The notes under the pieces: model-generated
Told to the model about the DNA's origin: nothing
The model's database searches: none
Seen by the model: only the letters and a program-made list of their open reading frames with translations
In this document: positions 45,747-57,620 of the stretch, piece after piece
Numbering within the stretch: position 1 is the stretch's first letter
Layout: every line of letters starts with the position of its first letter
Position numbers and translations under genes: made by a program
Assembly (NCBI RefSeq): GCF_033807715.1
Contig: NC_084597.1
Location: forward strand, 13,418,170 to 13,482,169
Direction of reading: 5' to 3'
DNA from: Cololabis saira
Lineage: Eukaryota > Chordata > Actinopteri > Beloniformes > Belonidae
DNA: 64,000 nucleotides

Positions 45747-48032
45747 CATGAGTGAATCTACAAACCGTCGCATAGTTAAGCCATTTTGTGTTGAACATTT
45801 ACAACTATCTGTGTGGGGGCGGAGCTTGGACACACCTGTTACATGACCAATACTATAATTCATCTGAAGAATATTCACATGCCCTGAGGACTGGAGTTGC
45901 AATTAGGAGCTTGTATTTTATGGAACGTATTTCCAACCATTCCAACCAGTTTTGAGGTATCTCGTTAATTCAGAAAAAAAGAGCAGAATTATTTTTTTTC
46001 ATTAAAACTTTTCTCGGAATTCTGAGATAATTTACTCCTTAATTCAGAAAAACAGATCGGATTTTTTTCCTATATTCCGTTAAAATATAGTAGTTGTTTT
46101 GTAAGGTTGTAAAAACGGATCTATTCAGATTATTTGAGCTCAGTAAATACAGTAGAGCCAAGGACTGTTGTCAAGCCATTAGAAAGGAATGCATTGTCTC
46201 AATAGGCCATTTGTGTGGAGGAGCCTGAGTACGTACTACAGAAGTACCTATACGTGTCGAATGGTTTAGGTTAATTAAAAAAAATGGGGCAGTTTATTAC
46301 AAAATGCGGCTTTATTACAAAATGAAATAAAAAAGTTATTACATTTTGGACGTTTATTACAAAATGCACCGTTATTACAAAATGCAGCTCAACAAGCCTC
46401 GAATTCCCATACAAATACAGTAAACTGACTCAAGTTATGATGTAAGGCGAAAATGAGCTTCCCCTCCTTAAAAGACTAGCAGCCCCCACTGGATGTACCT
46501 CAGCCTGGTGGCCGAGGAGTCCTCAGCCACCAGGCTTATGAACATCTGCACCTCAGAGTTGGATCACCAAACACACTTTTGCGCTGCCATTGCCTGTTGA
46601 ATAAAATTAACAAGAAGCCGCGAGTCTCTTTCGCTGATTTCCGCCTCCTGACTCAGCCGTCTGACGGCCCCGCCCCCCCAGCACCCCCCGAGACTCCCCC
46701 GTCTGTAAAAACAGATCTCATGTCAACAACACGTGTAAGTCTGTTCCAAATCGTAGTTTGTGCCTCCACCTAGTGGCTACGACTGCAATGAGCAGTTTAC
46801 GTGCATTCCCGCGAGTGAAACGGCCATATTAACCTCGGACCATCTGTAAGTGTTGTACTACATCCTTTTCTCTGATTGGTTCTCTGATTGGCGATAGCGG
46901 CCACCTGAAGTTAGTGTGAGGTTGGAACAACGTTGTATTCCAACTTTTGATTATATTAGATTTAAAAATTGGGTTTAGGCTAAAAACCTAACGTTAACTT
47001 GAAATCTAGCTACCGTAAGGTAACACTGACTAGATATTGGATGATGGTTGCTTGCCAGCGCTACATAATTAGTCATCTAACATTGTCTGACGTTGCAACC
47101 CGTATCCATCCAAGGGTCGACTTTAAAAAAATCAATATGAAGACCAGAGCAGAAAAATATATTGTGGATGTTACAATAATGTACTTCAGACATCCTACAG
47201 CATCTGAAGTACCAGTGACTCAAACGCACAGCATGTTTCATTGACTTTTTTCAATACATAGGAATAAAGCAGTCGATCAAGAGAATTGTTTGACACTACA
47301 GGAGCTTTACACATCAACAAGTTCAGATACGGAAAGGAAATCAGTAAAACAAATCTCCCTGACTTTGATCTCTTAGAAGAAGTGGTGCAGGGTTCGTTTC
47401 AGTGATGTCTTTGGAAAAGACAGCAGGAGCCCTGAAGCAATTATAAAAACACCAGCCGGGAGTGGCTTTAGAGAGGCGACAGTGGGTATTTGTAAAAGCA
47501 TCTTGCTTTCGTAAAGAAATGATCACACTCCTCTGAGTGTGTGAGATGTCTGTGTGGGATGTTTAAGAACGTAGGAGGGTGAACACGAGTCTCAGCAAAG
47601 TGGCTAAAAACCTGAGATTTACAACTGAGCTAAACAGCACAATGTCTGCCCACAAGAGTCCTTGGCAAATATTTTTACAGACTCACTTTCCAGTTCTGCA
47701 GTTCATCCGAAGGACCAACATGCAGTTAGACCCTGCTCACATTAGTGGTAAGGTTTATGACTTCCTGTTTATGTCATCTGTGCTCTGTTGAGACGGTACC
47801 TTCTCCTGCTTCTGGATATCAGCATCTTCTAGTGAGACATCTCACAATTCAACATTTTCAACAGTCCAGAGCACACAGGATCTCTGTTCTTCTACCTGCT
47901 ATCCTTATTTTGTTTAAGCAGAAAAACCTTCTCTACTTTTATTGGTAGGTCTGGAGGGAAAACCAAAAAGGAAGAATCGTAATAAAAATACGACCACCTC
48001 CTCCTCAGACCTTCCAGCCGCAGTGTCTCCAT
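45747..48032. other. No gene recognised; small tandem words
   Basis: Between 46288 and 46385 the word tttattacaaaatg (or ttattacaaaatg) occurs about five times, some directly adjacent. Otherwise no exon, RNA gene or transposon terminus was supported. A CG-rich patch at 46630-46720 has no splice context. Confidence 0.5.
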
Positions 48033-48057
48033 TTAAAGGGGACCTATTATGGCATCT

Positions 48058-48930
48058 AAAGGCCTTGACACACCAACCCGACTTCCCCCGCTCTCTGCCG
48101 ACTGCTGTGTCGGCTCGCGTCGGCTGTGTCGGGCTCTGTCGGGCTCACTAGACACACCGCAAATACGACACCCGACGGCGAACTAGCACGTACGTTCTGC
48201 GCATGCGTGAGAGGTAATTCCCCTCCATACCAGCAGGCAGCGGTGGTCTGTATTCAGTGGCTCAAGGAGGGGGACAGCGCTTTTTTTTTCAAAGCTTTAT
48301 TGAGAAAACACAAGTGCAGACAAACAAAACTCTGACCAGAACAGATCTGATCAAAACAGACCAACAAAACTCTGTGTAGAATTACTGCTGGCTGAAATAA
48401 ATCATTTAGGAAGATAAATGTTGGTTTAATAGATGAAATCTAACAGTTGTAGCTACGCCTGTTAAGTAATTTGCTCCGAAAATTTCGGGATTTTCTGCTT
48501 GCTGGCTCCGTAGCTGATTTATGGTTCCACGTTAAATCGACGCAGAGACTACGGCGTAGGGTACGCCGTACGGCGCATGTCGCCGCGTAACCTACGCCGT
48601 AGGTTCTGCGTAGGTGTAACGCAGAACCATAAATTAGCCTTTAGTGTGAATATTGTGAAAGGAAAATATTGATTTCTCGCTAGAAATGTTTTTTTTTTAT
48701 TCAGTCCGCAAATGACGACGAAAAGCATTCTGGGAAATTCTGGGAACAGCCAATCACAGAGTGAGTTGTTTGACCGACGGCCGACGCCGATTCAACATGT
48801 CGAATCGGCTGAAAAGCTCCCGACCTGTGGCGACGTGCGGGACACACCGGGGAAACTATGCCGACAGACGAGCACCGACGCTCACCGACGGCCCGACGGC
48901 CGATTTTCGGCTTGGTGTGTCAGCCCCTTA
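48058..48930. mobile_element. hAT-like element with gacacaccaa termini
   Basis: Left end aaaggccttgacacaccaac, right end the complement of taaggggctgacacaccaag. The CG-rich interior contains the palindrome family at 48513-48639 and the repeat shared with 12231-12295. The 8-bp duplication is not clear, so the class is by resemblance. Confidence 0.65.
48513..48639. repeat. Palindrome family, full copy
   Basis: From gctgatttatggttccacgt to gcagaaccataaattagcc with a strongly palindromic CG-rich centre, about 127 bp. Confidence 0.85.
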
Positions 48931-50250
48931 ATACCTATTTTAAACAGGCCTTGAATGTCTTAAAAACAAGCTTTTGATTGTTTTTGCTAAATAAATGAGA
49001 AATTCAGCCTCTGAGCCATGTCTTTATCTTCCCATTCTCTAACCTCATTATCTATGCAGGATTCTGAGTGGGCGGGGAGGCTATGATAATGAGGCTCTGT
49101 GCTGATTGGCTGCCTGAATGACGCGATACACCGCTACGAAAAAATGGCGGAAGATCCGTCCGGCGGAGTTAGTTGTGGGCGTGGTTTCACGCATCGGAGG
49201 CCAACCGATGTAAATTGCGGCCGTCGTTACGTAACGACGGCCGCAGAATCTGAACGGCTCGTAGAAGCCACATCACACTGGATGGCTCATCCGGGCGGCT
49301 GTACAGACACTGCAGGATTTGGTTGCTTTCCTCCTTCTCTGAGTTGGCAGGCTGAGGAGAGACCACTTTATATATGTTAAAGGAGCTTGAGGCCGGATTG
49401 TGGCAAGATTTATGAAAAAAATCCGTATACATTTTAAGTTTTCTAGTAATAATGTCAGATGAAGCGTTCCAAACCCAAAAGAATGAGCCCTCTAGTGCAG
49501 GGGTATTCAATTAGATTCGGCCGGGGGCCACATCTGCAAAAGGACTGTATGGAGAGGGCCGCACAATTTGAAAATGTAGGGGTTTTCAAAATGTATTTTG
49601 CACTCAAAGACGAAGACTTATGTATATATATATAATACATTTGTATTATACATTTGAATATATCTAGTTTACATATGAATTATGTGTTAATTGTCTCCAG
49701 ATTTAGTAATTGTGAATGTTAAATATAATATTCAGATAAAGAAATATTATTTTGAATGCAAGTTCATTTTGAAACCATGCATTGTACAAACTTAATGAAA
49801 TTGATATTGACCTACTTTTAATAAAACACGCCATAATGAAAAAGCACCACTTTCCACCAAGATTTCCTTATTTCAATATTATATTAAGCATTGAGCACAA
49901 GTATTTCAGTCCATAGTAGCCAGTTTGATGTTATAAATAAGCCACCAAAATATTAACCATAAGCTCCTTTATTAATGACACATCTGTGCATTATATCAGC
50001 AAAACAAAACAATCACATGAAATTATAGGAGGTTTAGAAGTTCCATTTGAAATGCAAAGTCCTCACTTATTCAAATGAAAAAAATTCAGGCCAATCCTAG
50101 AAGCCTAATGATGTAAACAAGTCCTGTGTACAACGGAGGTTAATAATAATGTGACAAACATTAACACTGTGCAACACTGGCAAAAAATCCGAAGTAAAAA
50201 ACATCTCCAACAGAGATTAACATGTACCAACACTATGCATCGTTAACCGA

Positions 50251-50675
50251 TGATGAAGCATTTTGACCATTTGGCCCCCCTGCAGGGACACAACGACGCC
50301 TTGCAGATTGCTCAAGCCCCCCTTATGCTCATAGACATGCGGGTTCCAGTTCCTGGGGACCCCTGCCGGGACATTGTCACGCAAGGTCCGGCGTTCTGCA
50401 TCCCTGCCGAGACTTCCAGCCCCCACAGAGACAAAGAACATATACGGACTTCCTGATCACTCAGGGGTGGCCCCAAAGCTAAAAGTCCCACCTCTCACTG
50501 GGCTGGTTTATTCCTGTAACTTTTGTATAAAAACCCTTTGGACAAAGCAATTTGTGTCGACACACCAAATACAGACTCGATCTGCGATGGTCATGTCGAC
50601 CGCCGGCTGAACTGATTAAAACCTCTCTATACCACGAGCGGACTTCTGAACTGGTTTTTGTAATATTCCTCAACA
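50251..50675 (+). mobile_element. 5' LTR of an endogenous retrovirus (425 bp)
   Basis: Begins TGATGAAGCATTTTGACC and ends TATTCCTCAACA. It contains a TATA box (gtataaaaaccc near 50526) and ATTAAA near 50616. It has the same length as the LTR at 55142 and no base difference was seen when reading the two side by side. A 4-bp duplication ccga flanks the provirus (50247-50250, 55567-55570). Confidence 0.95.
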
Positions 50676-50677
50676 TT

Positions 50678-50695
50678 TGGTGCTGTGACCCGGAT
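50678..50695 (+). other. Primer-binding site, tRNA-His type
   Basis: tggtgctgtgacccggat, two bases after the LTR. It is close to the complement of the 3' end of a vertebrate tRNA-His (two mismatches from the form I know). Confidence 0.72.
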
Positions 50696-52372
50696 TGACA
50701 ATAAACCTTCGACGGAAACTCCTTTTCCAGACCAACGACACAACCAGCGACTCTATCTAAATTTTCAAAGGTAAGGGATCCATTTAAATCCCAAATTATT
50801 GTTTCTGGGCTGTTGTCGAAAGTCTGTGAACTGGAGTGCCAGAGAAAGTTGACGTTATCCTTAAATTTAGGTAAGTCCGCTGTGTGGTTGTGAAGGTTAT
50901 ATTTTTTATTATTATTTTGTGTTATTGGGAAGGTTATTGTAGAGATGTTTTAGGAATGCTGACAATTTCATAACACTTGAATTTGATTGTGTTGTGAGAA
51001 TGTTCTGCTTCTCCTGCCTTAAGAATCTGACTCGCTCTTCTAAAAAAAGGTTTAATATCTCGGGTAACATTAAAGAGAGAAATGGCCAAGAGCGCCATGG
51101 TTGGTCTGGTACCAATAAAAAGATAGTCCAGGGGGACTATTCTTATGCATATGCAGGACGTGGGGTCCGTAAGTGTTGGAACATTGATATATTTGTGAGA
51201 AATAGACATACTGTATGTAGAGAATCTGCCCTTTTATTTTATAAGTGGGGATGACACGCTCTCCCCAAAATGGAGTATATTTCATTTCTGCAAGAATCGA
51301 CTCGCTCTTCTTTGCATCAACAGGAATGATTTATATGCTCAGGTAGACTGATAGTTGGAAAGTTTTTGGGAAGTTTTTCAGTTCTTTAAATACATGTATG
51401 GTAATCACGGTACCGATAGTTTTATTTGTTAGTTTTGTTTGTTACTTAGTTAGTATTAAATATTGTTAAAATAACTAAAAAGCACTTCAAACTCCCTCAG
51501 ATTTGTGGAGGGATGAAGGTAGACGCCGTAATGCAGAATCTCAAATAGCTTCGCTTACTGATCAAAATAAAAAGCTGATGGCTAGAAGGATTTAAAAACA
51601 CAACGCAGACGAAAAAGAAATTAGAGAACCAGTTAAATGATAAAATCAAAACTTTTATCCGGTGAAACTGATTAAAGAATCAAATGACGATGACACTTCT
51701 GATGACGACTGGATTTTACAAAAATCCAAGATCTGTTGCCTACAAAATTTGGAGCCAAATAATGGTAAGAGATTTTAAATTAATAAACAAAATGTCTAGA
51801 GGAAACAGCGGTTAAACTAACTTTGCCACATGATTTGAAAAGTAAAGTACTTGATGCGCAAAGTACTTGATGCTTGTAGAATTCCCTTTTAATCCCACAG
51901 CTGTTGCCAAAATCACACCAGAGCAAGCTCAGACCTTTTTTCACAGTATTTATTGCCTTAACAGTTCAAAGGGAAAATTGATAATCCCAGGGAACTTTAT
52001 GCTAAAACAATTTTGACAGCAAAAGAGAATTGTGGTCTGTCACGAGATCAGATTGATGGATTCCCTCCAGGGTACATGCAAAATATATATTTGCTAATTG
52101 CCCTCCACAAAGGGTAGGCCTGGATAACGCAAAAAAAAGAATCTGAAATGTATGAAAATACTAATGTCTTTTTCAAAAGTGTTTCCTACACAGGTTGAGC
52201 GCTGAGAGGAGGCGCAGAGGAAACAGCCAATGATCGGCTCCCATTGGGGTGAGCCAAATCAGAACATCCCAATTTACATAATCTTATCCTGCCTATGGTA
52301 AAATTCATCATGTAAGTGCATGGAAATCTGTCTGTGGCCTACTATAACGTCTCTGAATGCATGTATAACTAA
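50696..52372 (+). pseudogene. Provirus leader and gag/protease region, decayed
   Basis: The position between the primer site and the pol remnants corresponds to leader, gag and protease. Short frames (for example about 51590-52110) are compatible with decayed gag/pro, but no motif is strong enough for a firm domain call. No reverse-transcriptase core was recognised before the MITE at 52381, so most of pro and RT is missing. Confidence 0.5.
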
Positions 52373-52380
52373 TCTCTAAC

Positions 52381-52971
52381 TAGAGGTGTCAAGTAACGAA
52401 GTACAAATACCTCATTACCTTACTTAAGTAGAACTTTTGGTTGTGTATGCTTCACTGGAGTAATTATTTTTCAGACGGTTTTTACTTTTACTCCTTACAT
52501 TTTCACGCAATTATCTTTACTTTTTACTCCTTACGTTTTAAAAAAAACAGCCTTACTCTATTTCATTTCGGCCTTTAAAAAACTATCCAGTTAAATTGTG
52601 CCATCCGGATAGAGTGAATTTGGTTGTGGTTGGATGAGAAGTATAAACATATTTGGTTTGTACGTGTCTGCTCTCTGAAACACATGTTAATGCTCAATAG
52701 TACACATATATGGTTCTTTAATATATTTGCATTATACTAAGATGCATTCATTTTCAATGGCTTTTAGCCTTAATGGTTTTTCCCCGCTTATATTACTTTT
52801 ACTTTTATACTTTAAGTACTTTTGAAACCAGTACTTTATACTTTTACTAGAAAAAAAAATGTATATATAATAAATTTTGAGTTGATACTTCAACTTCTAC
52901 AGGAGTATTTTTGAACTCTAATATCTATACTTCTACCTGAGTAATGAATGTGAATACTTTTGACACCTCTG
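52381..52971. mobile_element. hAT MITE inside the provirus (591 bp)
   Basis: Ends tagaggtgtcaagtaacg and the complement of cagaggtgtcaaaagtat. Flanks tctctaac (52373-52380) and tctttaac (52972-52979) match at 7 of 8. The interior has acttaagta-type words like the element at 14883. No transposase. Confidence 0.88.
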
Positions 52972-52989
52972 TCTTTAACACTCGTCCTG

Positions 52990-53495
52990 ACCTTTCCTGT
53001 TTTCCTCACTGACGGCTCTGCTTATAAAGATGGAATACCATACGCAGGTTATACAATTTGTGATAATTCTTAATTGTTGAAAGCGCCCCCCTCTCCAGCT
53101 CCACCCAAGTAGATGAAACTATATACTGATCAAAAGGTAAAACTGTTACAATCTATACAGATTCCAGATATGCTTTTGGTTGTGTATATTGTATTTTATA
53201 GATTTTATATATTGTGGGCGAACCGAGCATTTATCTCATCATTGGAGATAAATGTGGTTAATTGATTGGTGAACTGTTACAAGCCTGTCAACTACCTTCA
53301 TCTATTGCTTTGTTAAATGTGAAGCCCACACCCAGTCCATGGACCCTGTTTTCACTAGGCAATGCTTCAGCTGACCATGCAGCAAAAGAAACTGCCAAAT
53401 TTGGCTTACCTGTCTATGTAAAACTTTGCCCTTCTATACCCACTAACGACCTGGTTTCTCCTAATGATGTAGCTCTCCTACAAGAAGACTACTGA
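52990..53495 (+). pseudogene. Provirus RNase H remnant
   Basis: The first RNase H catalytic motif (TDGSAYKDG) is visible near 53010. The C-terminal part (NASADHAAKETA) lies in a short frame at 53262-53495. The stretch between them is shifted. RNase H removes the RNA strand during reverse transcription; this copy is broken. Confidence 0.75.
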
Positions 53496-54029
53496 GGTGA
53501 AGGAAAAACGGATTGTAGCATTCCCATGGTTGTAAAAATGTAAATAATTTGTGGGTCAGCAACGACGGCCGCGTTGTTGCACCCACATCCTTGTACCCGT
53601 GATAGCTGATGAGCAAAAGGGGGAATGTGTCAGATAGTGTTGAAAGACTGATAAGCTCCAAGATTTGCATCCTATAAAAATATTGCAAACATTATCAACA
53701 CTTCCCCCCACCGTGATTTTTTTTGAAGCTCTGCAAATAGACATTATGTGAGGGATATGAAATTATTCTTGTATGAAAATGTTCATGTATGAAAATGTTT
53801 TTGTATGTGCAGAGAATTTTAAACTGGACTTAAATGGACAATGTTGACACCTGTTAACACCCATTAGGAAGCACAAAACTCACGCTTCATGAAAGGATTA
53901 TGGGTAGACCTATGACCATACCAAGCAATTCAGTTCTGTATATATGAAGAAGATGGACTTCCATGCCATGGATGAATCCATGATATCATTCTGTTGTACT
54001 CTAAACTTTTGCTGTCCAGTCAATCCACA

Positions 54030-54240
54030 GACAAGTAAAAGCTGTCCAGTCTCCTCCTAGTGACAAACCGTGCCATAACCTCCAACCCGGCAACTGGGTC
54101 TGTGTCAGGGAGTTCCGACGGAAAAACGCCCTGAAACCTCGCTGGTCTAAACCTCAACACGTCCTGCTCACCACCAACACCGCCGTCAAGTGTGAGGGGC
54201 GTCTAACCTGGTTCCACGCATCCCACTGCAAGAACACAAC
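54030..54240 (+). pseudogene. Provirus integrase C-terminal remnant
   Basis: A short reading carries LKPRWSKPQHVLLTT followed by TWFHASHCK, the GPY/F-type C-terminal domain typical of gammaretrovirus-like integrases. The catalytic core is absent. Confidence 0.75.
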
Positions 54241-54386
54241 TCCTCGACCATGCAGCGGAAACCAGCCGATTCCTTCTTCTTCCTGCCCGGAAGTAGCTGA
54301 GCTCCAGCACCTGGGACCTCTGCAGAGGAGCAGGGGAGCAGGGGAGCAGGGGAGCAGGGGAGCAAAGGAGCAGCACAGGCCAAACT

Positions 54387-55090
54387 GTGACTCCACATGC
54401 TCTCCTTCTGAAGAACCGCTTGTTAAGCCTAAAACAAGCCAAAATCCACTATTATAGCTACCTTGCTACAATGGTTAATCGCTGTTCCATACCTCTACCA
54501 AAGGATGTTTACTGGATTTGTGGCGTGAAGGCTTGTGAATATCTTCCAAACGGTTGGTCTGGAATATGTGGTCTGGGCCATGCGGTACCAGCCATGAGAA
54601 TCGTTCACATTGTTAGAAGAGAATTGTACACACACACACAAACACCATGGACAAGATTTTTTGGTGCCCTCGTTCCAAATTACGGAGTCATGGCAGCTTT
54701 GGACCAAATAAGGGATCTATCTCATGCAGTTGAAGATTAGCCAACACCACTGCAAAAGACATGCCTATGCTCTCACAAGAAATGACTGCTTTAGGGATGA
54801 TGGATTTATTAGCTTCTCAAGGGGGAACTTGTGCTGTCATTAAAACTGAATGTTGTACATTTATACCCACAATGCCACAGTCCAAGAAATAACGCATCAC
54901 TTGAAAGATATTGCCAAAATGTTACATACACCTGTCATAAGTAGTTTGTTTCATTGGTTTAAAGAACAGTTAGGACACGTTGGTTACTTGATTTTTGAAT
55001 TTGCTTTGTTGGCTTGTTGTTATTTGGTTTCCGACCACATGTCTAAGGTTTACTTGCAAACATATGTATCACTCAAACTAGTACTAAAAT
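54387..55090 (+). pseudogene. Provirus envelope remnant (transmembrane subunit), broken
   Basis: Several short frames contain parts of a class I retroviral envelope transmembrane subunit. The first frame (54387-54740) ends in a stop. A CX6CC motif lies near 54829-54855, and a hydrophobic probable membrane anchor near 54970-55035. Frameshifts and stops separate these parts, and most of the surface subunit is not recognisable. The layout is gammaretrovirus-like. Confidence 0.72.
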
Positions 55091-55104
55091 GATGTACTCC
55101 ACTG

Positions 55105-55141
55105 TAAAAAAAAAAAAAAAAAGAAAAAAAAAATTGTGAAT
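55105..55141 (+). other. Purine-rich tract before the 3' LTR
   Basis: An A-rich run with single G, then attgtgaat, directly before the LTR. It is in the position of a polypurine tract but unusually A-rich. Confidence 0.45.
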
Positions 55142-55566
55142 TGATGAAGCATTTTGACCATTTGGCCCCCCTGCAGGGACACAACGACGCCTTGCAGATT
55201 GCTCAAGCCCCCCTTATGCTCATAGACATGCGGGTTCCAGTTCCTGGGGACCCCTGCCGGGACATTGTCACGCAAGGTCCGGCGTTCTGCATCCCTGCCG
55301 AGACTTCCAGCCCCCACAGAGACAAAGAACATATACGGACTTCCTGATCACTCAGGGGTGGCCCCAAAGCTAAAAGTCCCACCTCTCACTGGGCTGGTTT
55401 ATTCCTGTAACTTTTGTATAAAAACCCTTTGGACAAAGCAATTTGTGTCGACACACCAAATACAGACTCGATCTGCGATGGTCATGTCGACCGCCGGCTG
55501 AACTGATTAAAACCTCTCTATACCACGAGCGGACTTCTGAACTGGTTTTTGTAATATTCCTCAACA
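55142..55566 (+). mobile_element. 3' LTR of the endogenous retrovirus (425 bp)
   Basis: Same length as, and read as identical to, the LTR at 50251-50675. Ends CAACA and is followed by the flanking duplication ccga. Confidence 0.95.
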
Positions 55567-55984
55567 CCGACTAAAAAAAAAGGCTACCAAGCATCTTAAA
55601 CTTAAATGCGATATGCATTCTCTGCACACATTACAAATAAAAATCGCACCTTGTGTGAACGCATTCCTGGCATGGCTGTCTGCCTGTGTCTCAAGGCTTG
55701 CAGCGGGCCAACAAAATTATGCGCAGCGCAGCGCAGTTGGCACTCTCTCAAAAACAATTTAAATAAAAAGAAAACAGCTCGAGCTCGGAACTGAAGTTAT
55801 TTTCTTGGAGGATCTCGTCATATCAGACAGTGAACGTTCTCCACCGCATCGGCCCTTCTCTCTTCTCTCTCCCCGATCTCCTGTGCTGTGCGCCCCGTGA
55901 CCGTCTCCATCACCAAGCGGCTTTTCCAAATCCAACTCAGCCTGGATCATTTCTCGTGTCCTCTGCTTTTTCCCCACATCCAAG

Positions 55985-56072
55985 TAACTGTTCGGTTTTT
56001 TTCCCCACTTATTCCACCGAACACCGAAAGTGTTTTTTTGCTATTTTTGGCCGAACATTCGGTGCATAACTA
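55985..56072. mobile_element. Fragment of the TAGTGATGCACCGA hAT family
   Basis: ttcggtttttttccccactt through ccgaacaccgaaagtgtttt to attcggtgcataactat closely matches 30440-30538, the right end of the element in the host intron. Only this end is present. Confidence 0.8.
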
Positions 56073-56464
56073 TTATTAAAAAAAAAACAAACCAACAAAC
56101 ACCCCCTTTTTTGAAATATGACCAGGGGCCACATAAAAGCTCCTGGCGGGCCGCATGTGGCCCGCGGGCCGCCAATTGAATAGCCCTGCTCTAGTGTATC
56201 TCTCCTTTGCCTTGAACAGGCTGTGTGCTGCAAAATGTGCTGCAATTCGGTCCCGATTTTCCCGCGCTGGGCTGCGGATGTGACGTCACATGACGCTGCA
56301 TGTGCGTTCTCCCCGTTCTCCCCGTGCCGGCTTCACTGTTGGCTGCAGTACCCCCGGCGGCCGTCGTGGTGAAGGGTGGCGCTAGAGAGTCTCATTTCTT
56401 AAAAGGAGCCTCAAGCTCCTTTAAAGCAAGAGAAAACGTGTTTTTCAGAATAGGTCCCCTTTAA

Positions 56465-57255
56465 AGTGATGGACCCGGTAGGATCCACAGACTTAGCAAA
56501 CTAGCATCCCATTCCATTTGGTGGAGGTAGTGCACCACTTTTTTTGTTTGCGGATTTCCAAAAAACGAGACAAGAAAAATATGGCAAACAGGCTTTAAAA
56601 AGGGAGAAAAAGAAACTGGTTCAATCAGATGAATATTGAAGGAGCTGAGACGGATGTGATGTTTCTGTTTGTAGAGACTACAATGGTGGCGATGAATCAA
56701 AGATGGAACTCTTACTTGAAAGGGATCGACAGCTGAATAACGATATCTCCTGACTCCAGCATATCCCATCAGCACTGAGTCAACATCACCTCACCACTCA
56801 GCATTTTTTGGGGCCACACTGAACTGCCTAACTCAAGTCCGGAACACATTTCAGGCTTGTTGTGAGGCTGTTCCTGGCAATGGAGACATGCATCACATTT
56901 GAAGCCCCGTAAAACTACCCCAGACTAACAGAAACCTGCCTTGACTCAGTCAGGAGGAACCTCGCTCTGATGTTGGGAAAACTTTCCTCACTCTGTTCTC
57001 TTTATTCTACATGTATGCTGTTAATACAGTCATTACATTTGTGTTTGTCTTTTTTGTGACCAGCCAGATGGGCCAATTTGTTGTTGAGGACAAGGAACAA
57101 GATAAGAATAGGACTGTATTTGAATTAACCAAATGATGCATTGATTTAAACAATTTCTAACTTGAACTGGATAAGAGGTTTATCAATAGACTAAACTGGA
57201 CTTTATTTAATTAAAATGCATCGAGTTTGTTTACTTTCTGTATAAAGTACAATCT
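56465..57255. other. No recognised feature
   Basis: Unique-looking AT-rich DNA right of the TTAA-type element. Confidence 0.5.

Positions 57256-57620
<365 letters not shown>

Larger units (their letters stand above)
49498..56188. mobile_element. hAT element (6.7 kb including an inserted provirus)
   Basis: Ends caggggtattcaatt and the complement cagggctattcaatt, both followed by GGCC-rich (ggccacat) sequence. A perfect 8-bp target duplication ctctagtg (49490-49497, 56189-56196) confirms a hAT insertion. Without the provirus (50251-55566) the hAT element is about 1.4 kb and non-coding. Near its right end it holds a fragment of the hAT family at 29647. Confidence 0.92.
48033..56464. mobile_element. 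TTAA-type DNA transposon carrying nested elements
   Basis: Left end TTAA (48033-48036) followed by aggggacctattatgg. Right end is the complement, aataggtcccct, followed by TTAA (56461-56464). The outer element's own sequence is 48033-48057, about 48931-49489 and 56197-56464; the rest was inserted later. TTAA at both ends suggests piggyBac or Kolobok. No transposase was found in its own sequence. A truncated relative is at 1483. Confidence 0.78.

Noticed and set aside
46579..46773. CG-rich patch as a possible exon
   Set aside because: Short, no acceptor or donor in agreement with an open frame, and no recognisable protein.
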